NCBI GenBank assembly: GCA_947494675.1 | Contig: CANLVP010000001.1 | Span: forward strand, 1 to 64,000 | DNA from: an uncultured Paracoccaceae bacterium | GTDB lineage: Bacteria; Pseudomonadota; Alphaproteobacteria; Rhodobacterales; Rhodobacteraceae | Length of the DNA stretch: 64,000 nt | Direction of reading: 5' to 3' | Part shown: positions 18,454-26,983 of the stretch, in pieces | Numbering within the stretch: position 1 is the first letter of the stretch | Layout of the letters: each line of letters starts with the position of its first letter | The notes under the pieces: generated by a model | Databases searched by the model: none | What the model was told of the DNA's origin: nothing | What the model saw: the letters and a program-made list of their open reading frames with translations, nothing else | Made by a program: the position numbers and the translations under genes

Positions 18454-19758
18454 ATGAACCCGCTTTATCGTAATGACACCCCCGGCACGTTTCCCGATAG
18501 CTGGTATGCCGCGACGACCGATCTGCCACCGCAACGCCCAGAGCTGCGCGGCCAGATGCGCGCGGATGTGTGCATTATCGGTGCAGGTTACACCGGGCTG
18601 ACGGCGGCGCGGCATCTGGCGCGACGCGGGCTGAGCGTTGTGGTGCTTGAGGCGCATCGCGCAGGCTTTGGCGCGTCTGGGCGCAATGGCGGTCAGGTCG
18701 GCACGGGCTACAATTGGTCCCAGCAGGACCTTGCTGCAAAGATGGGCGACGGCCCCGCCCACGCGGTTTGGGATCTAGCCGAAGACGCTAAGTCCGACTT
18801 GCGCCGTTTTGTCGCCAATCACGCACCAGGGGCTGCCTATCGCCCCGGTGTCGCCTATGGGGTCTACGGCCAAAGCAGCGTCAAGAAGACCCACCAAGAG
18901 GCTGAATACCTTCATAAAACCTATGGCTACGATCAGATCACGCCGCTTGACCGGGCGAGGTTTCACGACATCGTCCGCTCACCCCTTTACGCCGGTGGCA
19001 CGCTGGACATGGGCGCGGGACACATCCACCCGCTGCGCTATGCGGTGGCGCTTGCCAAGGCGGCAGAGGAGGCCGGTGCCACGATCTATGAGCGCTCAGA
19101 GGTGCATCAGATCACCCATGGGCAGCCCGCCAAAGTACAAACCGGGCGCGGCCATGTGGTGGCCGATCATGTGATTATTGCAGGCAACGGATATTTGCCT
19201 GGCATTGAACGCAAGGTGGCCGCCCGCGTCATGCCGATCAATTCGTTCATCTGCGCCACGGCCCCGCTGGGCGACAAGGCGGCAGAAGTATTGACCCGCG
19301 ACATCGCGGTCGCGGACGAGAAATTCGTGGTGAATTACTACCGGATCACAGAAGACAAGCGGCTCTTGTTTGGCGGGCGCGAAAGCTATTCGATTGGGTT
19401 CCCCAAGGATATCTCAACCGCGCTGATCGCCCGGATGGAGAATATGTTCCCTCAGATCAAAGGCGTCGGCATCGACTATGTCTGGGGCGGCACATTGGGG
19501 ATCACCATGACCCGCCTGCCGGCTTTGCAGCGGATCGCGCCGAATGTGCTCTCGGGCGCCGGGTTTTCGGGCCACGGTGTGGCGCTTGCCGGGCTTTCGG
19601 GGCGCATCATGGCAGAGGCCGTCGCGGGCCAGGCAGAACGGTTCGACGCCATGGCCGCCCTGCCCGTCCCTAACTTTCCGGGCGGCGCAATCGCCCGCGC
19701 GCCGCTGCTGACGCTGGCCATGACCTGGTATGCGCTGCGTGACCGATTGGGCGTCTGA
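18454..19758 (+). CDS. FAD-dependent amine oxidoreductase (PuuB/DadA-like)
   Basis: A 434-residue DAO-superfamily flavoprotein: the Rossmann FAD loop CIIGAGYTGLTAARHLARRG starts near residue 41, followed by FGASGRNGGQVGTGYNW as in gamma-glutamylputrescine oxidase PuuB and related enzymes. The C-terminal GFSGHGVALAGLSGRIMAEAV closes the FAD site. The N-terminus YRNDTPGTFPDSWYAAT is also PuuB-like. It would oxidise a gamma-glutamylated or free amine to the aldehyde, fitting between the ligases and the aminotransferase. Confidence 0.9.
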   Translation: MNPLYRNDTPGTFPDSWYAATTDLPPQRPELRGQMRADVCIIGAGYTGLTAARHLARRGLSVVVLEAHRAGFGASGRNGGQVGTGYNWSQQDLAAKMGDGPAHAVWDLAEDAKSDLRRFVANHAPGAAYRPGVAYGVYGQSSVKKTHQEAEYLHKTYGYDQITPLDRARFHDIVRSPLYAGGTLDMGAGHIHPLRYAVALAKAAEEAGATIYERSEVHQITHGQPAKVQTGRGHVVADHVIIAGNGYLPGIERKVAARVMPINSFICATAPLGDKAAEVLTRDIAVADEKFVVNYYRITEDKRLLFGGRESYSIGFPKDISTALIARMENMFPQIKGVGIDYVWGGTLGITMTRLPALQRIAPNVLSGAGFSGHGVALAGLSGRIMAEAVAGQAERFDAMAALPVPNFPGGAIARAPLLTLAMTWYALRDRLGV

Positions 19759-19843
19759 CCGCTGAATTTCCCCGCCGCGGCCCCATTCCGACCACAAATC
19801 ACAGGCATTTTCATCCCAAATGGACCCAAAAGAGGTTTTAAGG

Positions 19844-20791
19844 ATGAGCAGGCTCGACCCCCTTTACCGCCCGGCATTCCTGCCAGGAGAGATTATTTTG
19901 CTGGTTTTGACCGCGCTGATCGCCCTTGCGGCCATCGGATCAAGCGTGGTCGGCGGGCAAGCGGTGGACTGGCTGGCCTTTGCGCCGCCAATGATCGGCG
20001 GGATGATCCTGGTGGTTGTCGGTGCCTACGTGCGGCAATCGCGCGGCATGGAGCGGCTGGCGCTTTTGCTCATTGGTATCTCGATCTACCTGACCTTTGG
20101 GGCCTTCGTGGCGATCTTTATCTTCATGTTCTTTCCCATCAGCGGTGTCCCGATTGACCCTTATCTGATGCAAATCGACGGCTTTGTCGGCTATTCGTGG
20201 CCCGATGCGGTGCGCTGGATGGCGCAATATCCGACCCTGAGTAAAGCATTGGCGTTGGTCTATAACTCCTCGCTCTGGCAGCTTTTGGGCGTGATTGCCC
20301 TGCTTGCGATCTTGCGCCGCGAGGCTGATCTGCACCGCTTTATCCTGACCGGCGCCCTCGCGCTTTTGGGCACGCTGGGCATCTGGGTCTTTGCACCCTC
20401 GTTTGGGCCAGCAGCGTTCTTTCAGGTCGGACCAGAGGTTGAATCCGCCGCAAGCCTTGTCGTCAACGAAGCTTATGGCGCGCGCTTGATGCAGTTGGCC
20501 AACCACGGCGTTGGCGTAATCACGCCGGACACGATCATCGGGTCCATCGCATTCCCGTCCTATCACACGCTGATGATGTGCCTGACCGTCTGGTTTGTCC
20601 GCAAGACGCCGCTCTTCCTGCCGGTGGCCCTGATCAATATACCGATGGTGCCTGCGATCTTGATCCACGGCGGTCACCATATGATCGATATGGCCGGTGG
20701 TGTGGCGATGTTTGCCGCCGCCATGGTGCTGTCACGCTGGGTGGTAAACCCCGCTCGTCGCAGCCCCGCCTTCCGCCACCGCCCGGTCTAA
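19844..20791 (+). CDS. PAP2-superfamily membrane phosphatase
   Basis: A 315-residue inner-membrane protein with about seven to eight helices. It contains the late PAP2 motifs: IAFPSYHTLMM (PSxH) and GGHHMIDMAGG (HxxxD), with the nucleophile-relay His/Asp in the second. The first PAP2 Lys/Arg motif is not obvious, so it may belong to the Ipt1/Aur1-like group. Start 19844 has AGAGG upstream; the ATG eight codons earlier has none. Substrate is probably a lipid phosphate. It interrupts the amine cluster. Confidence 0.75.
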   Translation: MSRLDPLYRPAFLPGEIILLVLTALIALAAIGSSVVGGQAVDWLAFAPPMIGGMILVVVGAYVRQSRGMERLALLLIGISIYLTFGAFVAIFIFMFFPISGVPIDPYLMQIDGFVGYSWPDAVRWMAQYPTLSKALALVYNSSLWQLLGVIALLAILRREADLHRFILTGALALLGTLGIWVFAPSFGPAAFFQVGPEVESAASLVVNEAYGARLMQLANHGVGVITPDTIIGSIAFPSYHTLMMCLTVWFVRKTPLFLPVALINIPMVPAILIHGGHHMIDMAGGVAMFAAAMVLSRWVVNPARRSPAFRHRPV

Positions 20792-20865
20792 ACGCACCCT
20801 GATTTGCCCCATTGCCCGCGCTTCGGCGCGGGCCTAACGTGGGTGCAAATCAAGATAGGTGCGAC

Positions 20866-22233
20866 ATGACCAAACACCCCGCCAATTCATGGGAAGCCCG
20901 CGCCGACGCGCATTCATTCTACGGGTTCACCGACCTGCCAACCGTCGCGGACCGCGGCACGATTGTGCTGACCCACGGCAAGGGGCCATATGTCTTTGAC
21001 GTGCATGGACGGTCCTATCTGGATGGCAATTCCGGGCTTTGGAACATGGTCGCGGGCTTTGACCACCCGGGCCTGATCGCCGCGGCCAAGGCGCAATATG
21101 ATACGTTTCCCGGCTATCACGCCTTTTTTGGCCGCATGTCCGACCAGACGGTGATGCTGTCAGAAAAACTGGCCGAAGTTTCACCCTTTGAGCGGGCCAA
21201 GGTGTTCTACACAAACTCGGGGTCAGAGGCGAATGACACCATGGTCAAGATGCTTTGGTTTCTCGCGGGGGCCGAGGGCAAGCCAGAGCGGCGCAAGATC
21301 CTGACGCGCAAGAACGGCTATCACGGCGTCACGGCGGTCAGCGCCTCGATGACGGGCAAGCCTTATAACAGCGTCTTTGGTCTGCCGCTGGATGGCTTTA
21401 TCCACCTGACCTGCCCGCATTACTGGCGCGAGGGGCAAGAGGGCGAGAGCGAGGCGGACTTCACCGCCCGTATGGCGCAAGAGCTTGAGGATACGATCCA
21501 ACGCGAAGGGGCCGACACGATCGCGGGGTTCTTTGCAGAACCCGTCATGGGTGCGGGCGGCGTGATCCCCCCATCCGAGGGGTATTTTCAGGCGATCCAG
21601 CCGATCTTGCAGAAACACGGAATTCCCTTGATCGCGGATGAGGTCATCACCGGCTTTGGCCGCACCGGCAACACATGGGGCTGCGACACCTACGGATTTT
21701 TGCCGGATGCGATCATCTCCTCCAAGAACCTCACGGCGGGCTTCTTTCCCATGGGCGCCGTGATCCTTGGCCCCGATCTGGCCGACAGGTTGCAGGCAGC
21801 GTCAGAAGCGATTGAAGAGTTCCCCCACGGCTTTACCGCCTCTGGCCACCCCGTTGGCTGCGCCATCGCACTGAAAGCCATCGACGTGGTGATGAACGAG
21901 GGTTTGATTGAAAATGTGCAAGCCTTGACCCCGATGTTTGAGGCTGGACTGGCTCGTATCGCAGAAAAAGCCAACATTGGTGAGTGGCGCGGGAAGGGCC
22001 TGATGGGCGCGGTTGAAGCGGTGAAGGACAAAGACACCAAAACGCCATTTGACGGATCGCTCTCTGTCAGCGAACGCATTGCCAACGCCTGCACCGATCA
22101 GGGCCTGATCTGTCGCCCGCTTGGGCAGGCGGTTGTGCTCTGCCCGACCTTCATCATGACGGAACTGCAGATAGAAGAAATGTTCGACAAGCTGAACCGC
22201 GCATTGGATGGGGTGTTTGCGGAGGTGGGGTGA
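20866..22233 (+). CDS. Class III omega-aminotransferase (putrescine/taurine-type)
   Basis: A 455-residue PLP enzyme. FYTNSGSEANDTMVK binds PLP phosphate, IADEVITGFGRTG carries the PLP-ring Asp, and SSKNLTAGFFPMGAV has the Schiff-base Lys. SpuC/taurine-pyruvate-type enzymes share this pattern. In this cluster a role in deaminating putrescine or a diamine is likely, but a beta-alanine or taurine role cannot be excluded. AGGT precedes the ATG at 20866; upstream in-frame codons are not family-like. Confidence 0.9.
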   Translation: MTKHPANSWEARADAHSFYGFTDLPTVADRGTIVLTHGKGPYVFDVHGRSYLDGNSGLWNMVAGFDHPGLIAAAKAQYDTFPGYHAFFGRMSDQTVMLSEKLAEVSPFERAKVFYTNSGSEANDTMVKMLWFLAGAEGKPERRKILTRKNGYHGVTAVSASMTGKPYNSVFGLPLDGFIHLTCPHYWREGQEGESEADFTARMAQELEDTIQREGADTIAGFFAEPVMGAGGVIPPSEGYFQAIQPILQKHGIPLIADEVITGFGRTGNTWGCDTYGFLPDAIISSKNLTAGFFPMGAVILGPDLADRLQAASEAIEEFPHGFTASGHPVGCAIALKAIDVVMNEGLIENVQALTPMFEAGLARIAEKANIGEWRGKGLMGAVEAVKDKDTKTPFDGSLSVSERIANACTDQGLICRPLGQAVVLCPTFIMTELQIEEMFDKLNRALDGVFAEVG

Positions 22234-22287
22234 ATGCCCGGTCTGAGCCCAAACTGCCTTTTAGACTTGGAGTGACCAATGTCTGCT

Positions 22288-23088
22288 TTACTGAGAGGGC
22301 GCTTTGCCAGTTTCATTAAGGTTCTCTTCTGGACTAGAGCGAACATTAGCAACAAGGTTCGCGACAATTCCCTTAAGTTGTAGGAGGTCGACTCCTGCAA
22401 CGATCCGGTACCCACGGACGAACAGTGCGTCGACCTCTGATTTGGTTGACGCAAAGGGGCCCCCAAGCGGCATCCCGGCGCGCTTTGCTGCTCTTTCGAT
22501 CTTATCAACGGCTTCCAGAACCTTGGGATGTTGAAATTGACCAGAGACCCCAAGCGTCGTGGACAAATCGAAGAGTGCAACAACTGCCATATCAACCCCT
22601 TTTGTGGCGAAAATTGCGTCGATGTTTTCTACCGCTTCCGGGGTCTCTATCAACAAACAACAAACAGTTTTATCGCCATACTCCGGCAAGTATTCGGGAA
22701 CTGAAGTGCCCCACCGTGAATGCGCGACGAATGCACCCCAACCACGAACACCCTCGGGCGGATAACGCATTGTAGCCACGCAATGAGCGGCCTCTTCCGG
22801 CGTTCGGACCAGTGGAAACACAATACCCTCTGCTCCGAGATCGAGAGCAAGTTTTACGTTTGCAGGGTTGTGATCAATGACCCGTACCAATGGTGCGCAA
22901 TCGGTGCCCTGAGTGGCAGCAATCATGGCATGTAACGTTTCTGGGTTTGTTGCGGCGTGCTCCTGATCAATGATTATGCTGTCGATGCCGGTGGAGGCGA
23001 GAGCTTGGGTAACGGTGGCGGACGGGATGACACAAAGTTCCGAACATATCTTGTAAGTCGGGTTTGCAAGCTTTTCCTTAAGTTTCAT
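22288..23088 (-). CDS. HpcH/HpaI aldolase family protein
   Basis: A 266-residue class II (metal-dependent) aldolase of the HpaI/2-keto-3-deoxy acid type: DSIIIDQEHAATN, APLVRVIDHNPANVKLALDLGAEGIVFPLVRT, MRYPPEGVRGWG and CCLLIETPEAVENID (metal-binding Glu). These cleave 4-hydroxy-2-keto acids to pyruvate or glyoxylate and an aldehyde. ATG 23088 has AGGAG 8 nt upstream; a TTG two codons earlier is less likely. It is isolated, runs against its neighbour, and has lower GC and different codon use than surrounding genes, suggesting transfer. Confidence 0.88.
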   Translation of the reverse strand: MKLKEKLANPTYKICSELCVIPSATVTQALASTGIDSIIIDQEHAATNPETLHAMIAATQGTDCAPLVRVIDHNPANVKLALDLGAEGIVFPLVRTPEEAAHCVATMRYPPEGVRGWGAFVAHSRWGTSVPEYLPEYGDKTVCCLLIETPEAVENIDAIFATKGVDMAVVALFDLSTTLGVSGQFQHPKVLEAVDKIERAAKRAGMPLGGPFASTKSEVDALFVRGYRIVAGVDLLQLKGIVANLVANVRSSPEENLNETGKAPSQ

Positions 23089-23340
23089 TTCCAAGCTCCT
23101 TTTCGTATTGCCTAGGCTTGTGTACGAGGATCGGATGTCTCCACCTAACGAAATTGCATGGACACAAGTTTTCCATGCGAGACCTTGGGTCTAAGAGACC
23201 GTTTTGCCGATGCTCGCGATGAAAGGTGTAGCTGGAAAAGTTGGACTGCGACGTTCCGAAGTCACGATATGCTCGGAAGCAGTTATTAGCGCAAATGCAG
23301 AGAAGGTCGGCTTTGTCCGCAACGCCGCCATTCCCGCGTC

Positions 23341-23895
23341 CTACTTCCCCATCTTATTCAGCTTGTCCTGCATCGCCTTCAGCTGGGCCTTGATGTCGTC
23401 CAGATCGCCATCGTCATCCTCAGCGGCCTCTTCCTTGGCGGGGCCTGAAGAGCCGGGCATCATACCGCCGGTCATTGCCTTGAAGAACGCCTCTTGCTGC
23501 GCGCGCATTGCGTCGAATCCGGGCATGGCGGACATCGGGCTGGCTTTGGTCATGTTCTCCATCGCCTTGCTTTGCCCCTCGCGGAGCATCTCAAAGCTGG
23601 CTTGCAGGAACGATGGCACCACAGATGCGGCCTGCGTGGTGTAGCTGCGCACAAGGTCGGTCAGGATGTCCGTTCCCAGCACGCTTTCCCCGCGGCTTTC
23701 GTGTTCTGCAATGATCTGCAGCAGGTATTGCCGCGTCAAATCATCGCCTGACTTGAGATCGACGATCTGCACCTCGCGCCCTTCACGGATGAAGGCGGCG
23801 ATGTCTTCAAGCGTCACATAGTCGCTCGTCTCGGTGTTATAGAGCCGCCGGCTCGCATAACGCTTAATCAGCAGAGGTTTATCAGTCGCAGCCAC
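23341..23895 (-). CDS. phaR: Polyhydroxyalkanoate synthesis repressor PhaR
   Basis: PhaR represses phasin and its own gene and is released when PHB granules form. The 184-residue protein has the conserved DNA-binding N-domain LIKRYASRRLYNTETSDYVTLEDIAAFIREG, the second accumulation-regulator domain DDLTRQYLLQIIAEHESRG, and an acidic, helical tail ending in a coiled segment (DIKAQLKAMQDKLNKMGK). GTG 23895 is chosen: GGGAGG lies 6 nt upstream and the family begins here. It is 181 nt downstream of the phasin gene, same strand. Confidence 0.95.
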   Translation of the reverse strand: MAATDKPLLIKRYASRRLYNTETSDYVTLEDIAAFIREGREVQIVDLKSGDDLTRQYLLQIIAEHESRGESVLGTDILTDLVRSYTTQAASVVPSFLQASFEMLREGQSKAMENMTKASPMSAMPGFDAMRAQQEAFFKAMTGGMMPGSSGPAKEEAAEDDDGDLDDIKAQLKAMQDKLNKMGK

Positions 23896-24001
23896 AGGTG
23901 TCCCTCCCAAGACATGTTGCAGTGCAGAGAAGCCTAAGCGGCGTTGCAGCAAAAAGAAAGCATTTGTCGCGCGGCACCGTTAATGTTGCGAGATCGCCAA
24001 G

Positions 24002-24034
24002 AAAAAAGGCGCACCCCTTATGGGATGCGCCTTA
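24002..24034 (-). terminator. Rho-independent terminator of the phasin gene
   Basis: On the minus strand AAGGCGCATCCC and GGGGTGCGCCTT form a long stem around ATAA, with a run of six T on the 3' side. It lies between phasin and phaR, so phaR likely needs readthrough or its own promoter. Confidence 0.88.
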
Positions 24035-24076
24035 TTCTTGCCGAGACCGCAGGGAGGGTCGGCCCGACAGGGAGGA

Positions 24077-24520
24077 TTACTTTGCAGTTGCCTTCTTGGC
24101 AGCAGCAGTCATCTCGTCAGTTGCTTTTTTCGCAGCAGCAGTCAGGTCCTCGGACGCGTCTTTGCCAGCAGCCATCATCAGTTCCATCGTCTTGGTCTGA
24201 ACGGACTTGGCGATCTCAGCGAAAGCAGCCATGTGCTCGGCCGCAGATTCAGCAGACGCAGAAGCGAAGTCAGTCATCGACTTGGCGTAGTCGGCTGGCT
24301 CTTTCTTGGCTTTGGTCAGGTCCTGCATTTTCGCCAGTGTGTCGGCAGCCCACTTTGCGGACAGTTCAGTCGACTTGGAAGCGGCGTCGATGTTCACAGC
24401 AGACAGCTTTTCAGCGAGCGAAGTCTGCGATTTGAACGCATCTTCCATTGCTTTTGTGTCAACTGGGAATGCACCCATCATGTCTTTGAAAACAGCGGTG
24501 AAGTCTTGTGTCTTAGCCAT
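24077..24520 (-). CDS. phaP: Phasin (PHB granule-associated protein)
   Basis: A 147-residue Ala/Lys/Met-rich, almost entirely helical protein (SAESAAEHMAAFAEIAK, ending in AAAKKATDEMTAAAKKATAK), typical of alphaproteobacterial phasins. It coats PHB granules. The GAAAGGT upstream provides the ribosome site. Two exact PhaR-type operators lie 69-106 nt upstream of its start, so its expression should follow PHB accumulation. Confidence 0.93.
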   Translation of the reverse strand: MAKTQDFTAVFKDMMGAFPVDTKAMEDAFKSQTSLAEKLSAVNIDAASKSTELSAKWAADTLAKMQDLTKAKKEPADYAKSMTDFASASAESAAEHMAAFAEIAKSVQTKTMELMMAAGKDASEDLTAAAKKATDEMTAAAKKATAK

Positions 24521-24588
24521 CGGTTTGAACCTTTCGGGTTTGTCTGCGGCGGGAGAACCGCGTTAATTCGATGAGGAATAGATACGCG

Positions 24589-24599
24589 CTGCAGCGCAG
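24589..24599. promoter_or_regulatory. PhaR-type operator 1 upstream of phasin
   Basis: Exact CTGC-N3-GCAG (CTGCAGCGCAG), the binding motif described for PhaR of Rhodobacter sphaeroides. It is 69 bp upstream of the phasin start. Location and motif fit; binding is inferred. Confidence 0.75.
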
Positions 24600-24615
24600 C
24601 ATTTCAAGGTTTTTT

Positions 24616-24642
24616 CTGCGCCGCAGCATAAAAAAATGCTGC
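24616..24642. promoter_or_regulatory. PhaR-type operator 2 and adjoining inverted repeat
   Basis: A second exact CTGC-N3-GCAG at 24616-24626, followed immediately by GCAGCAT-N6-ATGCTGC (24623-24642), an inverted repeat sharing the GCAG half-site. Centres of operators 1 and 2 are 27 bp apart, allowing cooperative binding. Confidence 0.7.
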
Positions 24643-24695
24643 AATTGCACAATGACTTGAAAACCCTTTGTTTTTTGGGCTTTTTGACCGTTTAA

Positions 24696-25091
24696 TCAAA
24701 AGGTTTGGGGGTCTATTTCGGCAAAAATCTCAAGCAGATTGCCGTCTGGATCACGGAAAAACAGGGTACGATGGCCAAATGGCTGGTCAGTCGGCGGGGC
24801 CAGAATATCCACCCCGGCCTGCATAAGGGCAGCGTGGCAGGCATCGACCTGCGCGGGCGACACTTTGAACGCCAATTGCAGGGATGCGGCCCCGTCAGGC
24901 ATGGGCGCATCGTCCCGCGTCAGTCCGGGCCGCGCCAATGCAAGTGTGGTCACCCCTTTGGTATATTCGATCCAATTTTCCGACAGCTCCCGGGTCGCGG
25001 CAAAGCGCATCACGTCTTCGTAAAAGGAGCGCATCGCCGCCATGTCCCGTACGAAAATCACGGAATAATCGACGCAGGCAATGGCCTCCAT
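24696..25091 (-). CDS. VOC-superfamily (glyoxalase/dioxygenase-like) protein
   Basis: A 131-residue protein with two paired beta-alpha-beta modules of the VOC fold: VDYSVIFVRDMAAMRSFYEDVM and the C-terminal FFRDPDGNLLEIFAE with its likely metal Glu. The first module lacks a clear metal His (VDYSVIF), so it may not be a standard glyoxalase. Start 25091 is chosen; sequence upstream in frame overlaps phaC. It is 20 nt downstream of phaC and may be cotranscribed. Confidence 0.8.
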   Translation of the reverse strand: MEAIACVDYSVIFVRDMAAMRSFYEDVMRFAATRELSENWIEYTKGVTTLALARPGLTRDDAPMPDGAASLQLAFKVSPAQVDACHAALMQAGVDILAPPTDQPFGHRTLFFRDPDGNLLEIFAEIDPQTF

Positions 25092-25111
25092 CGGCGAAGA
25101 TGGCGGATTGT

Positions 25112-26914
25112 TCACGCGTCTTTGCGTTTCACGTTGCTGCCCGGGGCCGGTTCCAACACCGGGTGTGTTGCGTCGCCGGGCACACGCGCTGCGATCTTCT
25201 TGCCGGACTTCTTGGACAACCACTTTTCCCACAGCGGCCACCACGACCCTTCGTGTTGATCGGCATCAGCCTGCCAGTCTTCGGGCGTCAGGTTCAGGTC
25301 CGGGTTGGTCCAATGTCCGTATTTGTTCTTGGCGGGTGGGTTCACGATCCCCGCGATATGGCCAGAACCTGCGAGGATAAACGTCTTGTCCTTGGACCCC
25401 ATCTTTTGAATACCGCGATAACTGCTTTTCCACGCGGCGATGTGGTCGGTTTCGCAGGCAATGGCGCAAAGCGGCACGTCGACGTCCGAGATATGCGCGC
25501 GGTCGCCTGCCACCTCAAACCCGGTCGTGGCGAATTCATCGCGTTGGCAGAGCCCGCGCAGATATTCCTTGGCCATGGTCGCAGGCAGGTTTGTGCCGTC
25601 GCCATTCCAATAGAGCAGATCAAAGGCGGGCGGCGCCTGCCCCATCATGTAGCTTTTGATCGCAGGCCCATAGATCAAGTCATTGGACCGCAGATAGCTG
25701 AACGTCCGCGACATGTAGAAACTGTCCAACACGCCCGCCTCGTTCACCTCATCCTCGATGCCCTGCACGAAATCCTCGTCCAGGAACACGCCAACCTCAC
25801 CCTGATCCGAAAAGTCGGTGAGCGTGGTAAAGAAGGTAGCGGAATTGACCGATTTGTCGCCCCGGTGCTTCATCAGGGACAGGGTCAGCGACAGCGTGGT
25901 GCCCGCGATGCAATAGCCCACGGTGTTGATCTTTTTGACGCCGCAGATGTCCTTCACTTCGGCGATCGCGCGCATATAGCCGTCTTCGATGTAGTCCGAC
26001 ATCGACGTATCGCGGTAGCTGGCGTCGGGGTTGACCCAGGACACCACAAACAGCGTGTAGCCCTGATCGACGATCCATTTAATCAATGAATTCTGTGCCT
26101 TAAGGTCCAGAATGTAGAATTTGTTGATCCAGGGCGGAAAGATCAGCAGCGGCGTTGTGTGCACTTTTTCGGTGCTTGGCGCGTATTGGATCAGCTCGAA
26201 CATGTGGTTGCGAAAGATCACCGAGCCTTCGGTGGTCGCAAGGTTCTCGCCCACCTTGAACGCGTCCTTGTCGGCCAGTGTCACCACCAGATCGCCATTG
26301 TTCGCCTCAAGATCGCGGACAAGGTTTTCAAGCCCCCGCACAAGGCTTTCGCCTTCGGTCTCAACGGCGAGCGACAGCGCCTCTGGGTTGGTGGCCAGAA
26401 AATTGGTGGGGCTGAAAAGGTCAACAATCTGCTGGCTGAAGTATTCCAGCCGCTTTTTCTCGCCCGCATCTAGGTCGGTGACATCCGCAACCGCCTGCTG
26501 CACCGCAGCGGCATTGATCAGATATTGCTGCTTGATGAAGTTGAAATAGGGGTTGGTGTCCCAAAGCTCGCTTTTGAAACGACGGTCCTTGGGGCCTTTG
26601 TCAGCGGGCGCTTCCAGCTTGCCTTGGGCCAGAACATGCTGTGCTTCGACAAAATGTTTCACAGATTGTGACCAATAGCCCATCTGATGCTCGATCAGCT
26701 TGGCGGGGTTTTGCATCATTTCGGTCCAATAGGCCCCGGCGGCCTTCATATAAAGGTCCTGGCTTGGCCCTTGCAGCGCTGGCGGCACCGCCCGCCCCTG
26801 CCCGATTGCGCCTAACAGACGCTGCGTCAACTCCTCGACCCGCGCTAGATTTGCTTCAAGATTGTCAAGATTTTTACCAGATGTTGCGTCTTCGGTGACA
26901 TCTTTGGTTGTCAT
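25112..26914 (-). CDS. phaC: Class I poly(3-hydroxyalkanoate) synthase
   Basis: PhaC polymerises 3-hydroxybutyryl-CoA to PHB at the granule surface. The 600-residue length is typical of class I enzymes. The lipase-like box is GYCIAG with catalytic Cys335; Asp490 (CETDHIAAW) and His519 (GSGHIAGI) complete the triad. It is transcribed divergently from phaZ across a 69-bp region rich in TGC/GCA words, probably a shared control region. Confidence 0.97.
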   Translation of the reverse strand: MTTKDVTEDATSGKNLDNLEANLARVEELTQRLLGAIGQGRAVPPALQGPSQDLYMKAAGAYWTEMMQNPAKLIEHQMGYWSQSVKHFVEAQHVLAQGKLEAPADKGPKDRRFKSELWDTNPYFNFIKQQYLINAAAVQQAVADVTDLDAGEKKRLEYFSQQIVDLFSPTNFLATNPEALSLAVETEGESLVRGLENLVRDLEANNGDLVVTLADKDAFKVGENLATTEGSVIFRNHMFELIQYAPSTEKVHTTPLLIFPPWINKFYILDLKAQNSLIKWIVDQGYTLFVVSWVNPDASYRDTSMSDYIEDGYMRAIAEVKDICGVKKINTVGYCIAGTTLSLTLSLMKHRGDKSVNSATFFTTLTDFSDQGEVGVFLDEDFVQGIEDEVNEAGVLDSFYMSRTFSYLRSNDLIYGPAIKSYMMGQAPPAFDLLYWNGDGTNLPATMAKEYLRGLCQRDEFATTGFEVAGDRAHISDVDVPLCAIACETDHIAAWKSSYRGIQKMGSKDKTFILAGSGHIAGIVNPPAKNKYGHWTNPDLNLTPEDWQADADQHEGSWWPLWEKWLSKKSGKKIAARVPGDATHPVLEPAPGSNVKRKDA

Positions 26915-26983
26915 AATGTATTCCCAAGCCTAGTTTGCAGGTGCAGCATTGCTTTTGCAGTGCAACATCAGGAGCGTTTCACG
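26915..26983. promoter_or_regulatory. phaC-phaZ divergent control region with TGC/GCA-rich repeats
   Basis: The 69-bp gap holds a cluster of TGCA-type words between 26935 and 26966, including the perfect palindrome TTGCAGTGCAA (26956-26966). No exact CTGC-N3-GCAG occurs, but the composition matches PhaR target regions, so PhaR or a second regulator may act here. Confidence 0.45.

Noticed and set aside
23204-23340. Remnant gene upstream of phaR
   Set aside because: The open stretch continues only as an antisense shadow of phaR; no homology visible.
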